Source: Pelagimonas varians (GTDB lineage Bacteria; Pseudomonadota; Alphaproteobacteria; Rhodobacterales; Rhodobacteraceae). From it: DNA of 64,000 bases. Positions within the stretch are counted from its first letter, which is position 1, and each line of letters starts with the position of its first letter. The position numbers and the translations under genes are program-made. The notes beneath the pieces were generated by a model. It was not told the origin of the DNA, did no database searches, and saw nothing but the letters and a program-made list of their open reading frames with translations. The stretch covers positions 38,612 through 102,611 of the forward strand of contig NZ_QKMF01000020.1 in the NCBI RefSeq assembly GCF_003208435.1, read 5' to 3'. Positions 8,811 through 16,992 of the stretch are shown here, one piece after another.

Positions 8811-9682
8811 TATTCGAAACCCAGCAAACGGGCAGCATTGCCTTTGACAATATCTGGGCGAATGTCGTCTTTGATATTGATTTTCTCGAAGTCAGACAAC
8901 CAGCGTTCAGGGGTGATCATCGGCCAATCGGACCCAAACAAAACCTTCTTTTTTAAGATCGAGTTACAGTATTTCACCAAAATTTCGGGGAAATATTTGG
9001 GGCTCCACCCGCTTAGATCTATGTAGACATTGGGCTTGTGTTGAGCAACGGCCAGCGCTTCTTCCTGCCAAGGAAAGCTGGGATGCGCGAGGATGATTTT
9101 CATGTCTGGAAAATCCACGGCGACATCGTCCATATACATGGGGTTGGAGTATTTCAGCCGCATACCATTGCCAGCACGCATGCCCGACCCAACACCGGTT
9201 TGCCCTGTATGAAACAAGGCAATTCCACCCTCCTCGGCAATGGCTTCGTATAGCTCATAGGCCATGCGATCATTGGGGTAGAACCCTTGCATGGTAGGAT
9301 GGAACTTGAAGCCTTTGATGCCAAAATCCTTCATCAAGCGGCGCGCTTCCCGCGCGCCCAACTTGCCTTTGTGCGGATCGATAGATGCAAAGGGGATAAG
9401 GACATCGTCATTTTCAGCAGCCAATTCAGCTACTTCTTCATTCTTGTAGCGCCGGTAGCCGGTTTCACGTTCTGCATCAACGGGGAAGATCACCGCGGCG
9501 ATGTTTTGCGCGCGGTAGTGGGCCGCAGTTTCCGGGATTGTTGGCGGGTGCTCCCATGGTGCGCGAAAATATTTGGCCATAGTCGCTTGCAAATCGTCAT
9601 AACCATCATCGGTGTGACACCCACAAGGTTCTTCGGCATGGGTGTGAATATCGATCGCACGGATTTTAGAAATATCAACCAT
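8810..9682 (-). CDS. Amidohydrolase family (ACMSD/decarboxylase-like) metal enzyme
   Basis: A 290-residue TIM-barrel protein of the amidohydrolase-2 family, which includes ACMSD and gamma-resorcylate decarboxylase. The metal-binding HxH is in AIDIHTHAEEP (about residues 10-18). The strand-5/6 His residues are in GFKFHPTMQGFY and ILAHPSFPWQ, and the conserved Asp is in VLFGSDWPMITPERW near residue 250. Position between feruloyl-CoA synthase and DUF3237, 11 bases from the former, points to a step on an aromatic CoA ester or its product. In a beta-oxidative deacetylation scheme it could cleave the beta-keto product; that is a guess from context. Hydrolase versus decarboxylase cannot be decided from sequence. 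Confidence 0.85.
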   Translation of the reverse strand: MVDISKIRAIDIHTHAEEPCGCHTDDGYDDLQATMAKYFRAPWEHPPTIPETAAHYRAQNIAAVIFPVDAERETGYRRYKNEEVAELAAENDDVLIPFASIDPHKGKLGAREARRLMKDFGIKGFKFHPTMQGFYPNDRMAYELYEAIAEEGGIALFHTGQTGVGSGMRAGNGMRLKYSNPMYMDDVAVDFPDMKIILAHPSFPWQEEALAVAQHKPNVYIDLSGWSPKYFPEILVKYCNSILKKKVLFGSDWPMITPERWLSDFEKINIKDDIRPDIVKGNAARLLGFE

Positions 9683-9693
9683 TGCGTTTCCTT

Positions 9694-11511
9694 TCAGAGT
9701 TTCGCAACGCCGCTATCGGCATCGTCATACAGGCGTTTCAAAAGTGCCTCCCGGCGGGTCAGCACCTTGCGAAAGTTGAGGTTGCCCTTTGCGGTGACCT
9801 CGGCTTCGGTCAGGGACGGGGCTTCAGCCAGAACAATGGCACGCGTAACGCGGGTTGATGACCCCGATATCCGCCCTGCCCGTTCGTTTAGTCGGTGGTG
9901 CAATTCCGCCAATAATTGCGGGCAGGCCAGCGCACCATTGTCTTGTTCGTCCGAATAGCCAGCCGCCTGCAATGCATCCCGGTTTGGGAAAATCATCACC
10001 CCGATTTCGTTGCGGTCTTGCCCCGTCACAATTAGATCAGCGGCCAAAGGTGCCAAGGCCGCCAGCATATCAATCCGAAGACCCGCTGCCCGCACCCAAG
10101 TGCCGGATAGAAGTTTGAAATCTTCGGACATACGTCCGTCAAAACGCATGCCTTTGTTCAAATCGTCCTTGTCGACAAAAACCATCGCGTCGCCAGTGAT
10201 AAAAAACCCTTCATCATCAAACGCGTCTGCGGTCTTTTCCACGGCTTCGAAATAGCCCGGCATGACGTTGGGGCCTTTGACCCGCACTTCACAGCGCATG
10301 TCACTGTCCGGGATTAATTTTAACGTGATGCCTGTCATTGGCACCCCAACAACCCCGGATCGTTCCGTCGGCTCTTGTTGCATCATCGTTGCAGGGGCGG
10401 TTTCGGTTAGACCCCAACTTGATGTCATTAAAGGAATCTCACCTTTGACCTCCATCGCCATCTGTTCAAAGCCCTGCCAAACATCCTGCGGAAGCGAGGC
10501 CCCAGCGTAGAAAATCAGATCCAGTTCCTCAAAGAAGCGGTGTTTCAATCCGTTGTCTTTTTGCAGCGCATCCAGCAGCATGGAAAAACCAAGGGGCACA
10601 TTGAACACCAGTGTTCCGGTTTCCATCGACAGGTTTTCCAACGTCCGATCAAACAGGCCTTTCACCGGCTTGCCATCATCAATGAAAAAGCTCCCGCCAT
10701 TGGCCAGCATCATGTTGAAATTATGCGAACCTCCAAAAACATGGTTCCACGGTAGCCAATCCATCACTCGCGGCGGGCGCTCTCGCAGAAACGGTAGGGA
10801 ATCTGCCAGCTGGGTCTGGTTCACACACATCATCCGCTGGGTCGTCATCACCCCTTTGGGTGCCGAAGTTGACCCGCTGGTCATAAGGATCTTGGCGACG
10901 GTATCAGGTGTCACTGTGCTGTAAGCACCGTCAACATCAACGCCGGTGTCCCCCTTGAGCAAGTCATCAAATGCGGTGACCTTGGTGTTGCTACCCGGAC
11001 GAGACGCAACAATTTCTACACCGTTTAGCGCATCAAGTTTTAACGCTTCCCCATATTGATCCGCGTCGACGACATAGGCCATTTTAGGGTGTATGAGTTC
11101 AATCGCGTGTTGTAATCGGCCATGCGCCCCGTGAATCAGTGAATACTGTTCCGCAACAGGGGCGGTCCGAATACCAACATATTGCGCCGCCAGGGACAGC
11201 AATCCGTGATCAACACCGTTTCCCGACATGATGATGATCGGCGTATCCGGCCCCATGCCGCGCGCCAACAACGAGGCCGCAATCACGCGGACTTTTTGCA
11301 AGGTTGCGGCATAGCTCTCTTTTCGCCAGCCTGCCCCGTAGCGTTCGGCCAGGAACACGCGGCTCGGAGCTTGATCAGCCCACGAATGTAGCCATTCACC
11401 GGTGTTCTTGGCCACCGGCCCCAATTCATAGTTCGAGCGCAACAAAATTGTGCCATCAGCACCGCTTTCGCTGGCCACCGAATGCGGTAGAAACTGTTTC
11501 GTTCGTATCAT
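9694..11511 (-). CDS. fcs: Feruloyl-CoA synthase-like acyl-CoA ligase
   Basis: A 605-residue adenylate-forming ligase (ANL superfamily) that activates a hydroxycinnamate with ATP and CoA. The P-loop-like A3 motif KILMTSGSTSAPKGVM lies near residue 214. MDWLPWNHVFGGSHNFNMML is diagnostic of feruloyl-CoA synthases, and SSWGLTETAPATM is the A5 motif. GDAMVF and the C-terminal lysine in AKGNLNFRKVL complete the fold. Length matches feruloyl-CoA synthases (about 600-630 aa). It is followed by the amidohydrolase and preceded, 3 bases away, by a MarR regulator and a crotonase. This is the best marker that the cluster degrades hydroxycinnamates or related arylpropenoates. The exact aryl substitution is not readable. 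Confidence 0.9.
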   Translation of the reverse strand: MIRTKQFLPHSVASESGADGTILLRSNYELGPVAKNTGEWLHSWADQAPSRVFLAERYGAGWRKESYAATLQKVRVIAASLLARGMGPDTPIIIMSGNGVDHGLLSLAAQYVGIRTAPVAEQYSLIHGAHGRLQHAIELIHPKMAYVVDADQYGEALKLDALNGVEIVASRPGSNTKVTAFDDLLKGDTGVDVDGAYSTVTPDTVAKILMTSGSTSAPKGVMTTQRMMCVNQTQLADSLPFLRERPPRVMDWLPWNHVFGGSHNFNMMLANGGSFFIDDGKPVKGLFDRTLENLSMETGTLVFNVPLGFSMLLDALQKDNGLKHRFFEELDLIFYAGASLPQDVWQGFEQMAMEVKGEIPLMTSSWGLTETAPATMMQQEPTERSGVVGVPMTGITLKLIPDSDMRCEVRVKGPNVMPGYFEAVEKTADAFDDEGFFITGDAMVFVDKDDLNKGMRFDGRMSEDFKLLSGTWVRAAGLRIDMLAALAPLAADLIVTGQDRNEIGVMIFPNRDALQAAGYSDEQDNGALACPQLLAELHHRLNERAGRISGSSTRVTRAIVLAEAPSLTEAEVTAKGNLNFRKVLTRREALLKRLYDDADSGVAKL

Positions 11512-11513
11512 GA

Positions 11514-11996
11514 TTACCCCCTACCTGCGCCTTTTTCGATCAGCTTCATGGCCGCTTCCACAGCGGCGCGGGCGTCTTGGTCCAGATGTTCAAGCAATCG
11601 GTTTTCATGCGCCGTGACCGCAGCAACGGCCTTGTCACACAACTGCCGTCCAGCCAGTGTGGGCGCGAGCGCATAGGCGCGCCGATCGGTGGGAACCCGT
11701 TCGCGCAAGATCAGTTCGCGTCGTTCCAATTCGTCGAGGATGACCACAAGATTGGGGCGTTCGATATCCATCGCAGCCGCGAGTTGCGACTGACGCAGGC
11801 CGGGATTGTCGGTGATCAAAACCAACGCAGTATAGGTCAACATCCTCAGCTCAAAGGGCTTGAGCGTGCGAAGTAGATCAGCCTGCACAACGTTAAAGGC
11901 ACGCTTCATGTGATAGCCCAGAAACTGGCGCAGCGTGGCGTCGTTCACCCTTGTCACGTCGTTGTTGGTGGGCTGGATTTCCATAGGTTTCTTCAT
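11514..11996 (-). CDS. MarR family regulator (CouR/HcaR-like by context)
   Basis: A 160-residue MarR-type repressor. The winged helix is visible as QSQLAAAMDIERPNLVVILDELERRELILRERVPTDRRAYAL (about residues 68-108), with the recognition helix IERPNLVVILDELERR and the wing DRRAY. The ATG at 11996 lies 4 bases after the crotonase stop; an internal ATG at 11984 is possible. A longer frame to 12056 runs antisense-free but inside the crotonase gene and is rejected. It is embedded between crotonase and feruloyl-CoA synthase. MarR proteins in this position (CouR, HcaR, FerR types) respond to hydroxycinnamoyl-CoA. The operator is probably the AT-rich dyad upstream of the TRAP gene dctP, but this is inference. 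Confidence 0.88.
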   Translation of the reverse strand: MKKPMEIQPTNNDVTRVNDATLRQFLGYHMKRAFNVVQADLLRTLKPFELRMLTYTALVLITDNPGLRQSQLAAAMDIERPNLVVILDELERRELILRERVPTDRRAYALAPTLAGRQLCDKAVAAVTAHENRLLEHLDQDARAAVEAAMKLIEKGAGRG

Positions 11997-12000
11997 CACA

Positions 12001-12768
12001 TCACCGGAACTTTGGAGCACGTTTTTCGAGGAAGGCACGCAGTCCTTCTTCGGCATCTGGCGTGGTTTGGGACAGCGCCGCAGCCAAGGACTCCGTGAAC
12101 AACCCGTCGCTATGCGACATGTCGTTGATACGTGAAATTGACTGCACCATCAGATAGTTGGACATTGGTGCGTTACGGGCGATCTTGCCGGCCAATGTTT
12201 GGGCCAGTTCCAGCGCCGTGCCATCCCCCACTGAATAATGCGCAAGACCCAAGGACAGACCGTCATCTGCGCCATATTTGCGGCCTGTCAGCATCATTTC
12301 AGTCATCCTGTCGGGGCCAAGTAGACGCCCAATACGGGCTGTTGCCCCACCGCCGACAAAAATCCCGCGCCGCCCCTCGGGCAGCTGGAAAATGCACGAG
12401 GCTTCGGCGATGCGCACATGGGTGGACGCGGCCAATTCCAGCCCCCCACCAATCACAGCGCCAAACATTGCCGAGACAGTGACCAAACCACCAAACTGGA
12501 TCTTTTCCATCACCCCGTGCCAATGGCGTGAATGGTACAGGTTTTCCTCGGCGGAACGATGCACATGCTCGGACAGATCGAGCCCGGAACAAAAATGCCC
12601 TTCGACACCCGTGAGAACAACCACGCGTACCCCGTCTGGGGGCGCAAAATAGAAGTCGTGAATAGCAACCAGCAACTCTTCGCACATGGCGTTGCGCTTG
12701 TCGGGGCGGTTCATGGTCAACGTGGCGATAGGGCCGTTGATTTCGACCTTTAGCATGGGGTCAGACAT
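12001..12768 (-). CDS. Crotonase family enoyl-CoA hydratase/lyase
   Basis: A 255-residue crotonase-fold enzyme. The oxyanion-hole strands are VEGHFCSGLDLSEH (about 54-67) and VSAMFGAVIGGGLELAASTHVRIA (about 97-120). The catalytic-position Glu is in FQLPEGRRGIF, aligning with the single Glu of feruloyl-CoA hydratase-lyases and hydratases. Next to feruloyl-CoA synthase it should hydrate the arylacryloyl-CoA double bond. Whether it then performs the retro-aldol cleavage to an aldehyde (HCHL type) or stops at the beta-hydroxyacyl-CoA cannot be told here. The neighbouring SDR and the lack of an aldehyde dehydrogenase favour hydration only. It overlaps no neighbour; the SDR ends 11 bases before. 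Confidence 0.85.
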   Translation of the reverse strand: MSDPMLKVEINGPIATLTMNRPDKRNAMCEELLVAIHDFYFAPPDGVRVVVLTGVEGHFCSGLDLSEHVHRSAEENLYHSRHWHGVMEKIQFGGLVTVSAMFGAVIGGGLELAASTHVRIAEASCIFQLPEGRRGIFVGGGATARIGRLLGPDRMTEMMLTGRKYGADDGLSLGLAHYSVGDGTALELAQTLAGKIARNAPMSNYLMVQSISRINDMSHSDGLFTESLAAALSQTTPDAEEGLRAFLEKRAPKFR

Positions 12769-12779
12769 ACGTGACTTCC

Positions 12780-13544
12780 TTAGCGCGGCGGTAGGCGTGT
12801 AGCGCCATCCAGCCGGATTGTGGTGCCGTTCAAGAACGGGTTTGAAACGATTTGCGCCGCCAAAAGCGCATATTCATACGGTTTCCCCAAGCGGGCCGGA
12901 AACGGAATATTGGCGGTGATTTTAGCGGTGACCTCATCAGGCAACCCTTCCATCATCGGCGTGTTGAACAGGCCCGGGGCGATTGACATGACGCGAATGC
13001 CAAGCTGCGCAAATTCGCGCGCCGCAGGCAGACACATGGCCGCAATCGCGCCCTTGGACGCCGAATATGCTGCCTGCCCAAGCTGCCCGTCTTCCCAAGC
13101 CACTGATGCGGTGTTGATCACAACGCCCCGTTCACCATCCTCTAAGGCATCCAGTTCGGCCATACGGCGTGCGGCATGGCTCATCACATTATAGGTGCCA
13201 AACAAGTTCACCCGCAGTGTCTTTTCAAATACGTCGAAAGACAGCTTGCCTTCACGGCCAACGATACGGGCGGCCATTCCAACACCGGCACAACTGATCG
13301 CGATACGTGGCGCGGAACCAAAATGCTGTTCTACCTTATCCAGCGCCGCATTCACCGCGGCCTCATCGCCAACATCGGCTTGGACCGCGATTCCACCGAT
13401 TTCCTCGGCAACGGCGGACGCACGCGTGCTGTCGAAATCGAGGATCGCGACCTTGGCCCCCAATGTTGAGAGATGCCGCGCCGTTGCTGCCCCAAGTCCG
13501 CTGCCGCCACCGGTAACCAATGCGATCTTGTTTTCTATCTGCAT
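12780..13544 (-). CDS. SDR oxidoreductase, 3-hydroxyacyl-CoA dehydrogenase (HSD10-like)
   Basis: A 254-residue classical short-chain dehydrogenase. The NAD motif is TGGGSGLGAATARHL (about 10-24) and Asp in AILDFDS indicates NAD preference. The NAG equivalent is CAGVG. Ser in NTASVAWEDGQLGQAAYSASKGA and the YxxxK motif (Tyr and Lys in AYSASKG) complete the active site. The layout, and the C-terminal FPARLGKPYEYALLAAQIVSNPFLNG, match the 17-beta-HSD10/FabG-like 3-hydroxyacyl-CoA dehydrogenases. Between crotonase and the TRAP genes it most likely oxidises the beta-hydroxy-arylpropanoyl-CoA to the beta-keto thioester, a step needed for a CoA-dependent beta-oxidative route. Motifs are direct; the substrate is inference. 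Confidence 0.88.
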   Translation of the reverse strand: MQIENKIALVTGGGSGLGAATARHLSTLGAKVAILDFDSTRASAVAEEIGGIAVQADVGDEAAVNAALDKVEQHFGSAPRIAISCAGVGMAARIVGREGKLSFDVFEKTLRVNLFGTYNVMSHAARRMAELDALEDGERGVVINTASVAWEDGQLGQAAYSASKGAIAAMCLPAAREFAQLGIRVMSIAPGLFNTPMMEGLPDEVTAKITANIPFPARLGKPYEYALLAAQIVSNPFLNGTTIRLDGATRLPPR

Positions 13545-13593
13545 TGAAATCGCTCCTTTGAAAGGTCTGTTGTAATTCCGTCCCTGATCTTGG

Positions 13594-14901
13594 TTAGGGA
13601 ATTAGGAAGAGTGTGATTGCCGGGAAGGCGACGAGGATCACCACACGGACGATGTCCGAGGTTACGAACCACATCACGGCTTTGTAGGTTTCGACCATCG
13701 GGGTAGACCGGTCCATAGCGTTGATAATGAACAGGTTCATACCTACCGGCGGAGTGATTAGGCCAACCTCGACCACAATCAGCACCAGAATGCCAAACCA
13801 GATCGCCACATGTTCAGGTGACATGCCAAAATCAAGTGTTGATATCACCGGAAAAAAGATCGGGATGGTCAGCAAGATCATCGACAGGCTATCCATCAAG
13901 CAGCCAAACACCAGATAGAACGCGAGGATCAAGATCAGCACTGTCCAGCTGCTAAACCCCTGCCCTATTACCCATTCTGACAACTCCTGTGGCACCTGCG
14001 ACAGCGCCAGAAACGAATTATAAAACGCCGCTCCGAGCACAATAAAGAAGATCATCGCAGTCGATGTCGCGGTGGCGATGATGCTTTCTTTGAAAACGTC
14101 CCAAGACAAGTTTCCGGACACCAAAGCAATCGCACCTGTACCCGCCGCACCCACGGCAGCACCTTCGGTTGGAGTGAACCAGCCCAAATAGATGCCGCCA
14201 ACCACCAAACCAAATACCACAACCACCGGCCATACATCGACCAAGGCTTTGACCCGTTCGGGCATAGGAACCGGCGCGCGGGTGCCCGCACTTTCCGGAT
14301 TGACGCGAACGTAAATTGAGATGGTGATGATATAGCCAAGTGCCGCCAGAATGCCTGGAATAAAGGCCGCCAAGAAAAGCTTGGCGATGTTTTGTTCGGT
14401 CAGGATCGCGTAGATCACCAAAATCACCGAGGGTGGGATCAAAATGCCCAGCGTACCGCCTGCCGCCAATGTTGCCGTCGAAAATCCACCCGCATATCCG
14501 TATTGGCGCAGCTCTGGCAGCGCGACCCGGCTCATCGTGGCCGCTGTCGCCAACGACGAACCGCAAATCGACCCAAAGCCCGCGCAGGCCCCGACAGCCG
14601 CCATCGCCACGCCGCCTTTGCGGTGGCCCAACCAGCTTTCGGCAGCCTTGAACAACGCCGTCGACATGCCTGACAGCGTCGCAAATTGCCCCATCAACAG
14701 AAACATCGGGATAATAGTCAGCGAATAGCTGGAAAAGGTCGAATAGGTCTCGTTTTTCAGCTTGGCCAGCACCATGGCACTGCCGCCCATCGAAAAATAC
14801 AGCCCACCCATACCGCATAGCATCATTGCAAGGCCGATTGGCGCGCGCATAAAGATCATCAGCAGCAGGATCGGGAAGGACACATAGCCCATTTCAAGCA
14901 T
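13594..14901 (-). CDS. dctM: TRAP transporter large permease DctM
   Basis: A 435-residue TRAP transporter membrane protein of the DctM family, the ion-coupled translocating subunit with about 12-13 membrane segments. The start at 14901 (MLEMGYVSFPILLLMIF) is 2 bases after the dctQ stop and gives the normal length. The longer frame to 15036 lies within dctQ and is rejected. Family motifs include LKAAESWLGHRKGGVAMAAVGACAGFGSICGSS, IPPSVILVIYAILTE and the C-terminal VGLITPPVGMNLFIINA. With DctQ and DctP it imports an organic acid. In this cluster that is probably the hydroxycinnamate or related aromatic acid, as suggested for other TRAP genes beside feruloyl-CoA synthase. Confidence 0.93.
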   Translation of the reverse strand: MLEMGYVSFPILLLMIFMRAPIGLAMMLCGMGGLYFSMGGSAMVLAKLKNETYSTFSSYSLTIIPMFLLMGQFATLSGMSTALFKAAESWLGHRKGGVAMAAVGACAGFGSICGSSLATAATMSRVALPELRQYGYAGGFSTATLAAGGTLGILIPPSVILVIYAILTEQNIAKLFLAAFIPGILAALGYIITISIYVRVNPESAGTRAPVPMPERVKALVDVWPVVVVFGLVVGGIYLGWFTPTEGAAVGAAGTGAIALVSGNLSWDVFKESIIATATSTAMIFFIVLGAAFYNSFLALSQVPQELSEWVIGQGFSSWTVLILILAFYLVFGCLMDSLSMILLTIPIFFPVISTLDFGMSPEHVAIWFGILVLIVVEVGLITPPVGMNLFIINAMDRSTPMVETYKAVMWFVTSDIVRVVILVAFPAITLFLIP

Positions 14902-14903
14902 AC

Positions 14904-15479
14904 TCAATGGGATGCTCCTTCGGAGTAAGGGAGAATGTTCCGGTTGGTCAGGGCTTCGGCGATCCGCGCGCCCGCCGTGTAGATGGCAGTGATTGTCGCC
15001 ACGCAGGCTGCAAACAGACTGGCTCCGTAAGCCCACCAGATCGGAAATTGCAGCAAGAACGTCGTCTCACCGTACTCGAATTTATTCACCGTACCTTCGT
15101 AGAAGCGCCATGTGATCAAAATCATCACAATCACAAAGATCACTTCCCAAAAGGCTTGAATGATCTTGTTCAGACTGGTCGACAAAAAGCTGGTAAAAAT
15201 GTCCACCGTTGCATGGCCGGCATATAGCTGAGCTACAGGTAAAAACGAAAATATCGAAAAGGCAACCCCGGCCTCGACCAGTTCAAAGTCGCCTGTGATT
15301 GGGCCAACGCCCGTTGCAATCAGCGCATCGCCCAAGTCCTCGGGCATGAAACCCGCATGACCCAGCGTGTTTAATCCGCGTCCAAAGACGCTGACACAGG
15401 TCAAAACAACCAGCACCGTCAGCACGATGCCACCGATGATTGCCATCACCCGCGCAAGGCGTTCCATCCAATTTAACAT
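14904..15479 (-). CDS. dctQ: TRAP transporter small permease DctQ
   Basis: A 191-residue four-TM subunit (DctQ family) that holds DctM. The start at 15479 (MLNWMERLARVMAIIGG) is chosen because the run AAGGGGGGG sits eight bases upstream and the first membrane segment follows at once; a frame to 15524 adds only 15 residues. GYATVDIF-like sequence GHATVDIFTSFLS and WEVIFVIVMILITWRFYEG match the family. Length is at the upper end for DctQ. It lies 77 bases after dctP, separated by a two-tier stem-loop, and 2 bases before dctM. Confidence 0.9.
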   Translation of the reverse strand: MLNWMERLARVMAIIGGIVLTVLVVLTCVSVFGRGLNTLGHAGFMPEDLGDALIATGVGPITGDFELVEAGVAFSIFSFLPVAQLYAGHATVDIFTSFLSTSLNKIIQAFWEVIFVIVMILITWRFYEGTVNKFEYGETTFLLQFPIWWAYGASLFAACVATITAIYTAGARIAEALTNRNILPYSEGASH

Positions 15480-15496
15480 GAGTATGCCCCCCCTTG

Positions 15497-15542
15497 GATC
15501 GGCAAGGATGCCCCGACAGTACAAAGCCGGGGCAGTCCGATC
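15497..15542 (-). promoter_or_regulatory. Two-tier stem-loop between dctP and dctQ
   Basis: An outer stem GATCGG/CCGATC (15497-15502 with 15537-15542) encloses an inner stem TGCCCCG/CGGGGCA (15509-15515 with 15528-15534). It starts 14 bases after the dctP stop. No T-run follows on the transcribed side. Position and form match the hairpins after tctC and after the second dctP, suggesting mRNA stabilisation of the binding-protein message. Confidence 0.55.
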
Positions 15543-15555
15543 AGTATCCCAAAAT

Positions 15556-16596
15556 TTACTTGGTGTGCTTCGCGATCAACTCGGCCGCGCGGGCCTTAAG
15601 CGCCGTGCCGTCCAGACCCTTTTCGTCCATCTCGGCAACCCAGGCATCGGTGGTCGCAGCAGCCGCCGCTTTCCATTCGTCAACCTGAGCCTCGTCCAAC
15701 ACGATGATGTTGTTGCCACGCTCCATTGCCTGCTTATGGGATGGCGCATCATCTACCTGCATCTGCTTGCCCGCAAAGCCCGAGAATTCCAGACCAGAAT
15801 TGGCGTCGATCACAGCCTGCAGATCATCAGGAAGTGCATTGTAACGGTCTTTGTTCATCGCAAAAACAAAGGTGGTGGTATACAGAACGTCATCCCCAAA
15901 CATGGTGTGGTTTGACACCATTTCGTTGACCTTCAGCGCGCCGGTAACTTCCCAAGGAATGATCGTCGCGTCGATGACCCCTTTGGACAGCGCCTCGGGC
16001 ACAGCCGGAACCGGCATGCCAACCGGGGTCGCACCAAAGTTCGAAAACATCTTGTTGGTGACGCGGGTTGGGGCACGCAATTTGACACCATTCAGATCAG
16101 ACACGGATGTGATCGGATCCTTGGAGTGGATAATACCTGGGCCATGAACCCACAGGCCCAAAACTTTGACCTGTTTGAAGTCATCGTCAAGCATGCTTTC
16201 TTCGGCCAACTCCCAATAGGCGCGTGACACAGCCTCGGCGTTGGTCATGGTGAAGGGCAGTTCGAACACCTCGGCACGGGGGAAACGGCCCGGGCTGTAT
16301 CCTGCAACGGTCCAAGTGATGTCAGCAATGCCGTCCACGACTTGATCATACAGTTCAGGCGGCTTGCCACCCAGCTGCATCGCCGGAAAACGCTGGATCT
16401 CAATCCGGCCTTCACTATCGGCCTCTACCTTGTCGGCCCAAACATCCAAAATGTTTTTGGGAACATTGGCCTGCGCTGGCAAAAACTGATGCAAACGCAA
16501 AGTCACCTCCGCCGCGATCGCGCTGCTTGTCAGAGCAAAGATAGAAACGGCAGCCGCCCCAGCGGTCCGCACTATGGTTCTACGGTCAAGTGTCAT
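15556..16596 (-). CDS. dctP: TRAP transporter substrate-binding protein DctP
   Basis: A 346-residue periplasmic DctP-family binding protein. The start at 16596 is preceded by GGGAGGA; the signal peptide MTLDRRTIVRTAGAAAVSIFALTSSAIA carries a twin-Arg-like pair and ends near residue 28. The family features are ITWTVAGYSPGRFPRAEVFELPF, the LRAPTRVTNKMFSNFGATPVGMPV core and SKGVIDATIIPWE, where the conserved Arg (in KLRAP) would salt-bridge a carboxylate. A longer frame to 16695 reads into the AT-rich promoter and is rejected. As first gene of the transporter and aromatic operon it lies behind an AT-rich dyad that is a good operator candidate. Imported substrate is probably an aromatic acid, by context. 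Confidence 0.92.
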   Translation of the reverse strand: MTLDRRTIVRTAGAAAVSIFALTSSAIAAEVTLRLHQFLPAQANVPKNILDVWADKVEADSEGRIEIQRFPAMQLGGKPPELYDQVVDGIADITWTVAGYSPGRFPRAEVFELPFTMTNAEAVSRAYWELAEESMLDDDFKQVKVLGLWVHGPGIIHSKDPITSVSDLNGVKLRAPTRVTNKMFSNFGATPVGMPVPAVPEALSKGVIDATIIPWEVTGALKVNEMVSNHTMFGDDVLYTTTFVFAMNKDRYNALPDDLQAVIDANSGLEFSGFAGKQMQVDDAPSHKQAMERGNNIIVLDEAQVDEWKAAAAATTDAWVAEMDEKGLDGTALKARAAELIAKHTK

Positions 16597-16661
16597 TGTT
16601 TTCCTCCCAGAATGACGTCTGTGTCGATCCACAGGGTCAACACTCCCTTTTTGATTATGAT

Positions 16662-16676
16662 TAATAACCATTATTA
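16662..16676. promoter_or_regulatory. AT-rich dyad upstream of dctP, candidate MarR operator
   Basis: TAATAACCATTATTA is a perfect 6-3-6 dyad, 66 bases upstream of the dctP start codon, within a strongly AT-rich tract of about 50 bp. MarR proteins typically bind such short AT-rich palindromes. The MarR gene at 11514-11996 is the obvious candidate partner. Confidence 0.45.
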
Positions 16677-16992
16677 TGCAATACTTTTTAATCAAGCAAT
16701 ATCAATGCTTAATGGATGAACTTTCGGCCCCACAGCTTCTCAGACAGAGTTTTAGCGCAAACAGTTCCGCCGGCTTTTGTATGTATAAGCCAAGCTTGCT
16801 CAAGCCCTCAAAACACTGCCAACACGCCCCGCCTGCACGGTTTCAAAGTTTAAACCTAAAGAACGGCAAGTGGCACATGGGATCCTATTCTTAGGCATTG
16901 GATGCGCAGGGCAAACTGGCTGGTTTTCGATCCAAGACGCCCAATGACGTCCAACACAATGGTTGGCTAGTGTGAGAATATGACTTGCCGCA
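16677..16992. other. Spacer between dctP and mobA-like gene
   Basis: No gene is seen. At 16776-16786 there is TTTTGTATGTA, which matches the left half of the operator next to the mobA-like gene (18942-18952). It could be a half-site for the same MarR protein or chance. Confidence 0.4.

Noticed and set aside
13594..15036. Long form of dctM with 45 extra residues
   Set aside because: The extra part lies within dctQ, is not hydrophobic and is not DctM-like; the ATG at 14901 is in the expected place.
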